Assembly: GCA_023053545.1 (NCBI GenBank)
Contig: JAKZAN010000066.1
Location: 124,001 to 188,000 of the forward strand
Length of the DNA stretch: 64,000 nt
Direction of reading: 5' to 3'
From: Lepidurus packardi
Lineage: Eukaryota > Arthropoda > Branchiopoda > Notostraca > Triopsidae
The notes under the pieces: generated by a model
Told to the model about the DNA's origin: nothing
What the model saw: only the letters and a program-made list of their open reading frames with translations
Database searches by the model: none
Shown here: one piece after another, positions 8,099-16,901 of the stretch
Layout: every line of letters starts with the position of its first letter
Position numbering within the stretch: position 1 is the first letter of the stretch
Made by a program: the position numbers and the translations under genes

Positions 8099-9040
8099 CT
8101 ATAGAAATTCCTGAACCCAGTGCTCTATTTGGTATTTTTGCAGAATCTTGTTGTCAATTTCTGCATATGTACCCTGGATGAAGGCGATAGGAATCTCTGG
8201 TTTATGAGGATTAATGACTAGAATATTATTCGGATTATAAAAATCGTAATTTTTAATATCGTTGTTGGTCGTAATGAGCTTTTTTCGAAGCCCCATACTC
8301 TCAAACACCCTAAAAGATAATCCCTTTTGGTTTTCGCGGTGAATGTCTAAAAGCACATTTGATTTTGCGATATAATCATTCACAATCTCTAACGGAATCG
8401 CTTTTTTTACAGCCTTGACTAATTTATTCTTTTTGAGCTTGTTCTTTTTATCGAAAATCACAAACTTATAGCTGACTTTCTTTAGTTGCAGATCTTCAGC
8501 AATTTTCATAATCAGATTGTTGCGTTTTCCGAAAGACGAAATATTGAAAACTTCAAACTCTTTAGGACTGCCGTTATGCCCTGATTCGTTGTAGATGAAG
8601 TTTGTTTTAAATTTCAATCCTAACGATTCACAATCCTCTTTTTCAAAAGAATAAACAGCATCGAAAAATGGCAATACCCGAACGATTTTTGGACATCTTC
8701 GGGTATTGTCATTAAAAAATGCTACTGATTTTGTAGTGTAATTTTTAAATTTTTTAATACTGGCAGCATCAATGTGGTCGCCTTTAATGGTTATTATCAA
8801 ATCTTGAAGCGGAAGCGCGCTTAATCGTTCCAAAATTCTTTTGCCATGGTATTCAAACTTTATATTCTTGCGCAAAACCAACTTCTTAAAGAAGTTTTCG
8901 AAGCGATTGAAAACCGATGTGTATTTATATTTAAAGGAATTAAAATCGATGTGGTTCACCTCATGGCCAGCATTTTTCAATGCGAGCATTATGTGTTTGT
9001 TGAATCCCCAATTGTCTAAACTAATCAATGTAATCTTCAT
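8099..9040 (-). CDS. CgeB-like / GT-B glycosyltransferase
   Basis: The protein has 313 residues from the chosen start MKITLISLDNWG. The frame extends 16 codons further to an ATG at 9088, but a perfect -7 promoter element (9060-9067) lies inside that extension, so the internal ATG is preferred. The sequence looks like CgeB-type family 1 glycosyltransferases. A variable N-terminal domain contains 'DLIITIKGDHID' and 'VAFFNDNTRRCP'. The C-terminal domain contains 'DIHRENQKGLSFRVFESMGLRKKLITTN', the usual donor-binding ExxxxG-like region, and 'NPHKPEIPIAF'. It sits between glf and the GT2 pair, consistent with surface-glycan assembly; substrate unknown. Confidence 0.75.
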   Translation of the reverse strand: MKITLISLDNWGFNKHIMLALKNAGHEVNHIDFNSFKYKYTSVFNRFENFFKKLVLRKNIKFEYHGKRILERLSALPLQDLIITIKGDHIDAASIKKFKNYTTKSVAFFNDNTRRCPKIVRVLPFFDAVYSFEKEDCESLGLKFKTNFIYNESGHNGSPKEFEVFNISSFGKRNNLIMKIAEDLQLKKVSYKFVIFDKKNKLKKNKLVKAVKKAIPLEIVNDYIAKSNVLLDIHRENQKGLSFRVFESMGLRKKLITTNNDIKNYDFYNPNNILVINPHKPEIPIAFIQGTYAEIDNKILQKYQIEHWVQEFL

Positions 9041-9059
9041 TATAAACCCTAATTTGACA

Positions 9060-9067
9060 CAAATATA
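9060..9067 (-). promoter_or_regulatory. Bacteroidetes -7 element for the CgeB-like gene
   Basis: TATATTTG on the minus strand, 19 bases before the ATG at 9040. It lies within the longer reading frame and therefore argues for the shorter protein. Confidence 0.5.
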
Positions 9068-9110
9068 AGATATATACCCAATCCGCATCGTTTTTGTGGG
9101 TTTAATGGCA

Positions 9111-10268
9111 TTACTCGTCGCCCATCTTTAATGTCGATATTTGTTCTATAGGCTTGCCTTCGTCATTAAATTCCATTTTAACCTTAGTTAAGGCCGAAGC
9201 GATAATTTGGTGCATATCATAATATTTGTATTCGGCTAATCGACCGCCAAAAATAGTGGCTGATGATTGTAGCGCTTTGTTTTTATATTGGCTGTATATG
9301 GCTTGATTTTGTTCATTATTGATGGGGTAATATGCTTCTTTTTCGGGTGTCCAATCCTCTGGATATTCCCGCGTAATCACGGTTTTTTCTTGCGTGCCAA
9401 ATTCGAAGTGCTTGTGCTCGATTATTCGTGTATAGGGCATTTCGCGATCATTATAATTTACAACGGCATTGCCTTGATAGTTGTTCTCTTCCAGCAATTC
9501 GGTCTCAAATCGCAAGGATCTATATTCTAAGACGCCAAATTCATAATTGAAGTACTCATCGATTTTACCAGTATAAACAATTTTCCCAGCAAGCGATTCA
9601 TAGTACTCGCGATCTTCAAAAAAATCTACATTAGTTTGACATTCAATACCTTCTAATAATTTATCTGTAATTTTATTGTATCCGCCAATTGGAATGCCTT
9701 GGTATTTGTCGTTAAAGTAGTTGTTGTTATAAGTGAACCGCACTGGAAGCCTTTTGATTATGAAGGCAGGAAGTTCTGTTGCTTTGCAGCCCCATTGTTT
9801 TTCCGTATATTCTTTTATCAATTGTTCGTAAATATCTTTTCCTACCAATGATAGCGCTTGTTCCTCAAGATTTTGAGGATTCGTAGAGCCGTACTGCTCG
9901 ATTTGCGTTTCAATTTTTTGCCTGGCCTCTGTTGGGGAAACAGTGCCCCAAAGCTGGTAGAATGTGTTCATGTTGAATGGCAAATTGTAAAGTTTGCCAT
10001 GTGAAATTGATAGAGGAGAATTGACATAATTGTTAAATTCCGCGAATTGATTAACGTAGTCCCATATTTTTTTATCGTTTGTGTGGAAAATATGCGCACC
10101 GTATTGGTGAACATTTATTCCGGCCTTTTCTTCACAATAGATGTTGCCACCAAGGTGGTTTCGTTTGTCAATTACCAAACATTTTTTGCCTCGTTTTGTA
10201 GCTTCATGTGCAAAGACACTTCCAAAAAGTCCCGCGCCCACGATCAAATAGTCATACTTTTTCTGCAT
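9111..10268 (-). CDS. glf: UDP-galactopyranose mutase
   Basis: The 385-residue flavoenzyme interconverts UDP-galactopyranose and UDP-galactofuranose. The N-terminal FAD-binding motif is 'LIVGAGLFGSVFAHE', with 'VIDKRNHLGGNIYCEE' completing the dinucleotide fold. Further landmarks are 'GAHIFHTND', 'EKQWGCKATELPAFIIKRLPVRF' (substrate-binding arginine region) and the C-terminal 'FGGRLAEYKYYDMHQII'. Length matches bacterial Glf. It implies that galactofuranose is incorporated into a surface glycan by one of the nearby glycosyltransferases. The ATG at 10268 is supported by the flavin motif starting within ten residues. Confidence 0.97.
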   Translation of the reverse strand: MQKKYDYLIVGAGLFGSVFAHEATKRGKKCLVIDKRNHLGGNIYCEEKAGINVHQYGAHIFHTNDKKIWDYVNQFAEFNNYVNSPLSISHGKLYNLPFNMNTFYQLWGTVSPTEARQKIETQIEQYGSTNPQNLEEQALSLVGKDIYEQLIKEYTEKQWGCKATELPAFIIKRLPVRFTYNNNYFNDKYQGIPIGGYNKITDKLLEGIECQTNVDFFEDREYYESLAGKIVYTGKIDEYFNYEFGVLEYRSLRFETELLEENNYQGNAVVNYNDREMPYTRIIEHKHFEFGTQEKTVITREYPEDWTPEKEAYYPINNEQNQAIYSQYKNKALQSSATIFGGRLAEYKYYDMHQIIASALTKVKMEFNDEGKPIEQISTLKMGDE

Positions 10269-10275
10269 TTTTTTT

Positions 10276-10331
10276 AATAATAAGTTAGCTTTTACGCTAA
10301 ATTATTAAAAAATCAAGGAAGGGTCACCCTT
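10276..10331 (-). terminator. Possible terminator/hairpins between the YejM-like gene and glf
   Basis: The gap 10269-10388 holds two inverted repeats: an AT-rich stem around TTAGC/GCTAA (about 10276-10305) and a short palindrome AAGGGT-C-ACCCTT (10319-10331), separated on the minus strand by TTTTTT. They could end transcription of the YejM-like gene; neither is a textbook terminator. Confidence 0.4.
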
Positions 10332-10388
10332 GTAAATGATAGGGTTTTGTTAATTCTTTCAGTAGATATATCGCGTACTTCTATTTTT

Positions 10389-12221
10389 TTAGGGCGCTTT
10401 ATAAAAGTGATTAGCTTCCTGTAATGCTTTTGAAATTAGTCCAAAATTTAAGTGTCGGTCATCGATTGTATTTAGCTTTGCATCGGTTATATCATACAAT
10501 CCAGAAGGGTAGATGTTTGTGATTTTATTTTTTTCGATAATCGCAAATTTCTGATTGTAGCCACAGATAAAGTAATCTCGTTTTTTTGTTTTAGATAGAT
10601 GCTGACCAAAGCTGAAATCACTTTCGGAGTTGCGAACGCCGAGGTAATCGCGCATAAGCGTGGGCACAATATCATAATGTAGTGTTTCGGAATTAATTGC
10701 CGATGGTGCTTTAGCGCTGTCAAAAATCATCAATGGAACTTGGATTTGATAGTCTGAAAAATTGCCGCCATGCTGCCAATAGCCTTTATGCAAGTCGTTA
10801 AATTCCTGACCATGGTCGCTACTGATTACTACAATTGTATGCTCCAAAGCGCCAGTTTTTTCCAATGATTGTAAAGCGCTTCCAATCAATGAATCCACAT
10901 AATGCAATGAATTTTTATAGCGGTTAATTAGCGGTTTTGCGTCATAGCCCTCTTGAAGCGCCAAATAATCTACTTTAGGGAGATCTGGTATAAAGCGTTT
11001 TGAATAATTTTCGGGATATTCAAAAGCATGCGCTGCGTCGTAAAACAGAAAGCCAAAAAACGGTCTAGCTTGCTGTTTTTCTGTCGTTTTATTCCATTTG
11101 TTTGTTATTTCTAAATCACGTTCCCACGCCGTTTCAGCGGTCGAATGCAGCCGTAAATCTGCAATGCTAGAAAATACATTTCGGTTAAAAGGCGGGTTTT
11201 CTAACGTTGCGCTGCCAAAAATTCTAAATTCATATTGTTGCCTTTGCATTTCAGTGATGAAAGCCGGCGCAATTCGTTGGCCAGTAAAATTATCATAATA
11301 GGTCGCGGGTATGCCATAAAACAGCGAAAAAATTCCGCCAGTTGTCATATTCGAACCGCTCTTATGGCTGTTATAGACGGTGCACTTCTTGGAAAAAGCA
11401 TAGATGTTTGGCGTAGTTTCTGCGTTCATACAATCTGCTCGCCAAGAGTCAACAATAATAAAAAGTATGTTTTTTTTCTTCTCCAACGGTTTCGAAACAA
11501 TTGGCTTTAGTGGATAAATGATCGAAGACGAAGCAATATCATTGGTTGCCAGATTTTTGCGTTGGTTTACCCGGTCATGATTCACCAGATTTAATTGTTC
11601 CATTAAATTATCAGCAGTCAAAGGATAATATAGGGGCAAAACGTGTTTGAGTTGGGTAATCGATCTGATATAATTTGCATCGCCGTAGGCATATACCAAA
11701 TTCGAAATCACTAATGCTAGTAGGTATACGATTGTTACTATTTTTGGTTTTAGCGTGATTTTTTTTAAGTGTTTAGGCAGATAAAAAAAGCTAAATTGTA
11801 ATGCAATAAGGCCAATTACAAACAAGACTGGAAGGAGCATGTCGCGCAGCGAAAACGCAAAAATATCTGACGCGCGTGCGCCAAAAACCATTTTGAATAC
11901 AACCGGGGAAAAGTGGTACCTGAACTGACTGTAGACGATGACGTCAATTTTAAGATACAAAATCGTTAAGCAATACAGGGTAATTGCAATGCTTTGTGAT
12001 ATTGCAACCGACTTCGAAATTTTCCAGCTAAGATATGACAAACTGCAAGCAACCAGACCAAGAGTGAAGAAATGGCTCAAAGCAACTAGACCCAAGTATA
12101 CTTTAAGCAATAAACCGCTGGTGTCTTCCATAAAAGGAAGGTAACCGATTGACAATAATAACATTACAATAATATTGCTAACAAATACAAATCCTAGTCT
12201 TTTCGTAAATGAGTGCGACAT
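10389..12221 (-). CDS. YejM/PbgA-like inner-membrane sulfatase-fold protein (DUF3413-type)
   Basis: This 610-residue protein has about five N-terminal membrane helices (residues 10-180) and a large periplasmic alkaline-phosphatase/sulfatase-superfamily domain. That domain starts at 'NILFIIVDSWRAD' (D258), continues through 'SNMTTGGIFSLFYGIPATYYD' and has a late metal-ligand motif 'VVISSDHGQEF'. The layout and the GGxFxLFYG stretch resemble E. coli YejM/PbgA, a regulator of LPS synthesis, more than classic LtaS. T293/T294 occupy the nucleophile position, so catalytic activity cannot be excluded. The neighbours (glf, Kdo-kinase-like, GT2, heptosyltransferase) support a role in lipid A/LOS homeostasis or modification. 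It is divergent from the kinase-like gene. Confidence 0.8.
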   Translation of the reverse strand: MSHSFTKRLGFVFVSNIIVMLLLSIGYLPFMEDTSGLLLKVYLGLVALSHFFTLGLVACSLSYLSWKISKSVAISQSIAITLYCLTILYLKIDVIVYSQFRYHFSPVVFKMVFGARASDIFAFSLRDMLLPVLFVIGLIALQFSFFYLPKHLKKITLKPKIVTIVYLLALVISNLVYAYGDANYIRSITQLKHVLPLYYPLTADNLMEQLNLVNHDRVNQRKNLATNDIASSSIIYPLKPIVSKPLEKKKNILFIIVDSWRADCMNAETTPNIYAFSKKCTVYNSHKSGSNMTTGGIFSLFYGIPATYYDNFTGQRIAPAFITEMQRQQYEFRIFGSATLENPPFNRNVFSSIADLRLHSTAETAWERDLEITNKWNKTTEKQQARPFFGFLFYDAAHAFEYPENYSKRFIPDLPKVDYLALQEGYDAKPLINRYKNSLHYVDSLIGSALQSLEKTGALEHTIVVISSDHGQEFNDLHKGYWQHGGNFSDYQIQVPLMIFDSAKAPSAINSETLHYDIVPTLMRDYLGVRNSESDFSFGQHLSKTKKRDYFICGYNQKFAIIEKNKITNIYPSGLYDITDAKLNTIDDRHLNFGLISKALQEANHFYKAP

Positions 12222-12250
12222 CTTAAAATAATGTTAATATATTTCTGTCG

Positions 12251-12258
12251 CAAAAATA
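12251..12258 (-). promoter_or_regulatory. Promoter -7 element for the YejM-like gene
   Basis: TATTTTTG on the minus strand, 29 bases before the ATG at 12221, with a GTTG-like -33 about 19 bases further upstream. It is one of a divergent pair in the 172-bp gap. Confidence 0.55.
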
Positions 12259-12368
12259 GCTTTATAATCGGTTTATGCAACTAAAATCTTCTAGGATTGC
12301 GGTTAAAGTACTTGAAATCATTTTGATACTACCTAATCAGACAGCAACTTGCCTGAAACAAAAAAGTG

Positions 12369-12376
12369 TACTTTTG
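12369..12376 (+). promoter_or_regulatory. Promoter -7 element for the Kdo-kinase-like gene
   Basis: TACTTTTG matches TAnnTTTG, 17 bases before the ATG at 12394. A weak ACTTG -33 box lies 17 bases upstream. Confidence 0.55.
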
Positions 12377-12393
12377 CGGGGTAAAATCAAATT

Positions 12394-13152
12394 ATGAAGT
12401 TAGTACTACACAGAAATTACGAAATCTACCGAAATGCGCTTTCAGAAATATTGGCTAATTTTAGCACAACAGGCGTTTTGCTTGGTGAACCTGCTAGAAA
12501 TACTATTAAAATTTTTGATTTAAAAAATACGAAACTCAATATAAAGTCGTTTAAGATTCCAATGTTTGTGAACGGTTTCGTTTATAGATGGTTGAGAGAT
12601 TCAAAGGCGAAACGATCGTTCGAATACGCTAATTTACTATTAGAAAAGGGTATAAACACGCCGGCGCCAATAGCATATTATGAAAGTGGAAGCCTATTAC
12701 TAAGGTCTAGTTTTTATATCAGCGAGCATATTAATGCTAATTTGACTTTTAGGGAATTGACCACTGATTTGGCCTATCCAGAGCACGAAATTATATTGCG
12801 GCAGTTCACAAATTTCTGTTTTCAATTGCATGAAAATGGCATCGAATTTATGGATCATACGCCTGGGAATACCTTGATTGTAAAAACAGGCGAGAAGCAA
12901 TATTCTTTTTATTTAGTAGATTTAAATAGGATGAATTTTCACGAATCAATGACTTTGGATCAGCGCATTATAAATATGTGTAAGTTAACGGATGTCCCTG
13001 CAATAATTGAAGTAATGAGCGATGAGTATTCGAAAATTTATGGCGCGACAGCATCAGAAATCAGACAAAAGTTGACCAATCACATGACAATATTTCAAAA
13101 CAAATTAGCGCGGAAAAAACGATTAAAAAAGAAGATTTTATTCTGGAAATAG
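12394..13152 (+). CDS. Lipopolysaccharide kinase (Kdo/WaaP family) -like protein
   Basis: The 252-residue protein has a small protein-kinase-like fold. The N-lobe contains 'IKSFKIPMFVN' with a candidate ATP-binding lysine (K51 or K54). The catalytic loop 'GIEFMDHTPGNTLI' has D154 as the likely base and N159 as a metal ligand. The DFG-equivalent is 'LVDLNRMNF' with D176. The HxPGN loop and VDxNRM form match Kdo/WaaP-type kinases, which phosphorylate the inner core of LPS. The C-terminus is strongly basic. It lies 2 bases upstream of a GT2 gene and is clearly co-transcribed with it. The acceptor (Kdo or another core sugar) is inferred. Confidence 0.82.
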   Translation: MKLVLHRNYEIYRNALSEILANFSTTGVLLGEPARNTIKIFDLKNTKLNIKSFKIPMFVNGFVYRWLRDSKAKRSFEYANLLLEKGINTPAPIAYYESGSLLLRSSFYISEHINANLTFRELTTDLAYPEHEIILRQFTNFCFQLHENGIEFMDHTPGNTLIVKTGEKQYSFYLVDLNRMNFHESMTLDQRIINMCKLTDVPAIIEVMSDEYSKIYGATASEIRQKLTNHMTIFQNKLARKKRLKKKILFWK

Positions 13153-13154
13153 AC

Positions 13155-13985
13155 ATGAAAATGAAAAGAGCATCTGTAATTGTAAGTACGTATAACTCTG
13201 AAGAATGGCTTCGAAAGGTTATTATTGGCTTCAGTGTGCAAACTGTTGCAGATTTTGAACTGATTATTGCAGATGATGGTTCTGGCCCAAAAACAAAATC
13301 CCTTATCGACGAGTTGCGGGATTCGACCCAAATGGAAATTAAACACGTTTGGCAGGAAGATACCGGATTTCAAAAGACCAAAATATTAAACAAGGCTGTG
13401 GTGGCTGCCACTACTGATTATTTAATTTTTACCGATGGAGACTGCATTCCTCGAAATGATTTTGTTGCGGTTCACCTCAAAAACCGAAAACCTGGTTTCT
13501 TTCTTTCTGGCGGATATTTCAAGCTTCCGCTGGCTGTTTCCGTTTTTATTTCAGACGAGGATATTATCAAACAACGTTGCTTTAACATCGAATGGTTAAT
13601 TCAAAAAGGACTCAAAGAACGCTTCTCGAACCTTAAGTTATCGGTAAATAGGGCAGGGGAATGGCTACTCAACACACTAACGCCCACTAAAGCGTCCTGG
13701 AATGGGCACAATTCTTCCGGTTGGAAATCTGATTTGATAGCGATTAATGGTTTTAATCAGGATATGCAATATGGAGGCGAGGACCGCGAATTAGGCGAGC
13801 GATTGTATAATTTGGGTGTAAACGGCAAGCAAATTAGATACAGTGCTATCTGTGTTCATTTGGAGCATGAACGTTCTTACAGAAGCGAAACCGTAATGCT
13901 AAAAAATCATCAAATCCGAGTGAAAACCGTCAAAAATCGCATTAAATGGACAAAGTCTGGGATTATTTCAGATGATGTACTATAA
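13155..13985 (+). CDS. GT2 glycosyltransferase with galactosyltransferase-type C-terminal domain
   Basis: This 276-residue GT-A enzyme shows 'SVIVSTYNSEEWL', 'IIADDGSGPKTK' and the DxD-like 'FTDGDCIPRNDF'. Its C-terminal 'GWKSDLIAINGFNQDMQYGGEDRELGERL' is the GWGGED/E-type motif of the Glyco_transf_7C domain. Such two-part enzymes add sugars to LPS core or capsule. It follows the Kdo-kinase-like gene by two bases. Its last 23 bases overlap the 3' end of the convergent heptosyltransferase gene, so the two mRNAs have complementary ends. Confidence 0.88.
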   Translation: MKMKRASVIVSTYNSEEWLRKVIIGFSVQTVADFELIIADDGSGPKTKSLIDELRDSTQMEIKHVWQEDTGFQKTKILNKAVVAATTDYLIFTDGDCIPRNDFVAVHLKNRKPGFFLSGGYFKLPLAVSVFISDEDIIKQRCFNIEWLIQKGLKERFSNLKLSVNRAGEWLLNTLTPTKASWNGHNSSGWKSDLIAINGFNQDMQYGGEDRELGERLYNLGVNGKQIRYSAICVHLEHERSYRSETVMLKNHQIRVKTVKNRIKWTKSGIISDDVL

Positions 13986-15024
13986 AGTCATTAAGAAGGT
14001 TTTTGAAAAGTGCAGGCTTAAAAACCTGATACAAATTTAAAACATCGGAACGCAATTGTTTTGAAGTTTTTCCTGTAATTAGATCTGGTTTATAGTCATT
14101 TAGATGGACTGACACATTATTAATACCATCTTCAAATGTAGCCCAACTTTTTTTGTCAATCCAAGGCGAAAAAATAATGAACGACGGTTTATGAAGTGCT
14201 TTTGCCATATTAATTGCACCGCCATCATTCCCAATTATTGCCACACATTCGTTCATCAAAGCTATAAATTCTCGAAGATTTTTACCTAATAGATCAAAGT
14301 AGATTTTTGATTGTGTTTCAGGCTTACATAAATTATAAATAATTTTTGCCTCTTCAATTTGCTTCGGAATGTAATTAAACAACAAATTCACATTACAATT
14401 ATCAGCAATAAAATCAATTACTGTCGCCATTTCTGCCGCCGGATAAGTTTTGCTTGGCTCACTTCCAATAATACTCAGCATAACCGTTTTTCGGCTTAGG
14501 TCAACACCGTGCTCACGCAATGCATTTTTAGCTTGTTGCTGCTCTAAATCACTGACATAAAGATGCGGGAAGGGGTCGAGCGCTGTTTGAAGCTTCAATG
14601 GTGTTAACAATGACAGGCGCCGATCGATTGCTTCGCCAAAGTGCGTTTTCGGAAAAGCATCAAAACGAACATTGTCTGTGTAAATAAAAGTTCGTCCAGG
14701 TTTTGAAAAGGCAATTTTTCGATCCGAGCCACTCAAAAACGTAATAATCCAACTTTCTAATTTTGAATAGGCATCTATCACCACATCATATTGTTCCTTT
14801 CGGAGTTTCAACCCAAACTTTAGCAAACCAAAGAAACTTCGTTCAGATGATCCAAAGCGTATAATATTATCAATATTCGGATTGCCTTCAAGAACAAGCG
14901 CTGTCGATTCATAGACCAAATAATCAATTTGCGCAGATGGATATTGTTTTCGTAAGTTGTTGCAAATGATGCTGCTAACTAAAACATCCCCAATCATTTT
15001 TTGTTGAATTACGAGTATTTTCAT
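13963..15024 (-). CDS. Glycosyltransferase family 9 (ADP-heptose:LPS heptosyltransferase-like)
   Basis: The 353-residue GT-B enzyme starts 'MKILVIQQKMIGDVLVSSIICNNLRKQYP', the typical GT9 opening in which the GD pair binds acceptor or donor. The C-terminal half carries 'IIGSEPSKTYPAAEMA' and 'IIGNDGGAINMAKALHKPSFIIFSPW', matching the GNDSG/H motif of WaaC/WaaF-type heptosyltransferases. It likely extends the LOS inner core, though GT9 members in Bacteroidota can use other sugars. Its start overlaps the stop of the upstream LTA-synthase-like gene in an ATGA arrangement, indicating coupling. Confidence 0.88.
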   Translation of the reverse strand: MKILVIQQKMIGDVLVSSIICNNLRKQYPSAQIDYLVYESTALVLEGNPNIDNIIRFGSSERSFFGLLKFGLKLRKEQYDVVIDAYSKLESWIITFLSGSDRKIAFSKPGRTFIYTDNVRFDAFPKTHFGEAIDRRLSLLTPLKLQTALDPFPHLYVSDLEQQQAKNALREHGVDLSRKTVMLSIIGSEPSKTYPAAEMATVIDFIADNCNVNLLFNYIPKQIEEAKIIYNLCKPETQSKIYFDLLGKNLREFIALMNECVAIIGNDGGAINMAKALHKPSFIIFSPWIDKKSWATFEDGINNVSVHLNDYKPDLITGKTSKQLRSDVLNLYQVFKPALFKNLLNDFIVHHLK

Positions 15025-16886
15025 TCTAGAACGAGTTGGTTATTTTTTACGCGTTCATTGAAGTTTTGGATATATGCTTTCAAGAATTTTGTCATAGTTT
15101 GTGTTCGTGCAGGCTCAGATTTGAGTAAGTTATTTGAAAGGGCAATATCTACTTTCCAGTTATAAAGCCCCAACGGTTGTGTTCCGTCAAATGCCAGATA
15201 GTAATCGCCTTCCACGTAATGGTATGTATTTTCGAGATAATATACCACAAAATTATCTTTGCTTTTATAGCTTTTGCCAAAGCTAACCATTTTTGCGTTG
15301 ATGTGTAGATAGTCTAAAATGCTAGGCATTATATCAATTTGCTGCAGGTTTTTTTCACTAACCCCTACTAATTCGGGATTGCCTGGGTCAAAAAACAAAA
15401 TTGGAATGCTGAATTTACCGATGTTGTTTTGCGCTACACCTGTGCCAAATGGTGATGTATGATCTGCAGAAAAAACGAATAGCGTATTTTTATACCAAGG
15501 TTGTTTTTGTGCAGTTTTAAAAAATTCTCTTAAGGCAAAATCAGTATACCCAATTGTTTCATGAATTTTTGTTGTGCCTTTCGCGAATTTTCCTTTGTAT
15601 TTCTTGGGCATTATAAATGGATTATGCGAAGAAATGGTGAACAATGAACTAAAAAATGGCTGCTTAAATGTTGACAATTGCTTGCAAAAGTACTGCATAA
15701 ATTCCTCGTCAAAAATTCCCCAGCGGCCATCAAAAGCTTCGGGGCCTTTATACTGGTCTTTTCCATAATAGCGGTCGAATCCGGCTACTTTCGAATATTG
15801 CTCAAAATTTTGACTCCCATTAAACGCTCCATGAAAAAATGACGTATCGTATCCTTCTCTTTTCATGATTTTTGGCAGCCCATCAATCTTATTCAAAGCA
15901 TAGGTTGATGAGATAAATGAATTATTCATCAAACTTGGAATACTCGACAAAATCGACGGAACAGCATCAATTGATACTTTGCCGTTTGCAAATCCGTTTT
16001 TAAAATGGTAAGATTTGGTAATAAGTGAATCTAAAAAAGGTGTGTATCCACGTCCCAAATTTTCATCGCCAAAACTTTCCAAGATTATAATTACCACATT
16101 TTTGCGAAGCGGCTGTTCTTCTGCAGAAACTGTAACGATTGGCTGGTAAATTTTTTCTAACTGGCCCTTGTCGTAATAGTGAATATCGTTAATTTCATCA
16201 TTTTTCACGACAGTCTTGAGGATGCTGAACGGGGTGTTGAGCACCACAGCGGAGTTGCCCAATGCCCCATATTGAATTGCATCGACCACCCGAATGGGCT
16301 TTGCCTGCCACCCGCCACGGCCCGCAAGCAAACAAAGGAGTATAGCAATGACCAATATTCCAGTTTGCTTTAACAAGTCCTTTTTGCTGCTGCTTTCCGA
16401 TGTAAATTTATAGTTTCGTGGAATCGACTTCCAGAACGCGATACAAAAGATGATGAATGCGAAGGCCAAATACCAAAATTCTTTTAGGAACGAAAACAAC
16501 AAAATTGAAATCTCGTGCTCCATACCTTTAGCTCGAATAAGATTCCAAGTACTGCGTCTTCCAGTGAATTTATAGTATTCAAAGTCAATGAAATTTGTTG
16601 CTATAAAAATTAAATTCACCGCATAAAAAACGATTCTAAGCCACTTCAGGTAGTTTTTTTTGTATTTAAAATTACCTGGTATTAAATGTGCTAGGACCAA
16701 AAGTAGGTTGGTATATGCTATCGCAGCAAAATCAAATCTGATACCGCCAATAAACACCAAAGGATCTAGTGCCGTAAAAAAGCTTCTGTTGTATAAGTAG
16801 AAAAGCAAACGGCATAATTGGTATATAAATACAACTAAAAGTAGTCGCTTTAATAGAAGCTCAATTATCCTTTTGTAGTTTTTCAT
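15021..16886 (-). CDS. LTA-synthase-like membrane sulfatase-superfamily protein
   Basis: This 621-residue protein has about five membrane helices in the first 190 residues and an extracytoplasmic alkaline-phosphatase-superfamily domain. The domain opens with 'NVVIIILESFGDENLG' (E270 as metal ligand), then 'NGKVSIDAVPSILSSIPS' with S305 at the nucleophile position where LtaS has threonine, and a later 'FSADHTSPFG' metal motif. Gram-negative members transfer phosphoglycerol or phosphoethanolamine to surface glycans. It lies 15 bases after dapD and overlaps the heptosyltransferase gene, so an LOS- or glycan-modifying role is plausible. Donor and acceptor are unknown. Confidence 0.82.
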   Translation of the reverse strand: MKNYKRIIELLLKRLLLVVFIYQLCRLLFYLYNRSFFTALDPLVFIGGIRFDFAAIAYTNLLLVLAHLIPGNFKYKKNYLKWLRIVFYAVNLIFIATNFIDFEYYKFTGRRSTWNLIRAKGMEHEISILLFSFLKEFWYLAFAFIIFCIAFWKSIPRNYKFTSESSSKKDLLKQTGILVIAILLCLLAGRGGWQAKPIRVVDAIQYGALGNSAVVLNTPFSILKTVVKNDEINDIHYYDKGQLEKIYQPIVTVSAEEQPLRKNVVIIILESFGDENLGRGYTPFLDSLITKSYHFKNGFANGKVSIDAVPSILSSIPSLMNNSFISSTYALNKIDGLPKIMKREGYDTSFFHGAFNGSQNFEQYSKVAGFDRYYGKDQYKGPEAFDGRWGIFDEEFMQYFCKQLSTFKQPFFSSLFTISSHNPFIMPKKYKGKFAKGTTKIHETIGYTDFALREFFKTAQKQPWYKNTLFVFSADHTSPFGTGVAQNNIGKFSIPILFFDPGNPELVGVSEKNLQQIDIMPSILDYLHINAKMVSFGKSYKSKDNFVVYYLENTYHYVEGDYYLAFDGTQPLGLYNWKVDIALSNNLLKSEPARTQTMTKFLKAYIQNFNERVKNNQLVLE

Positions 16887-16901
16887 TCGGTTTAAATTTA
16901 A

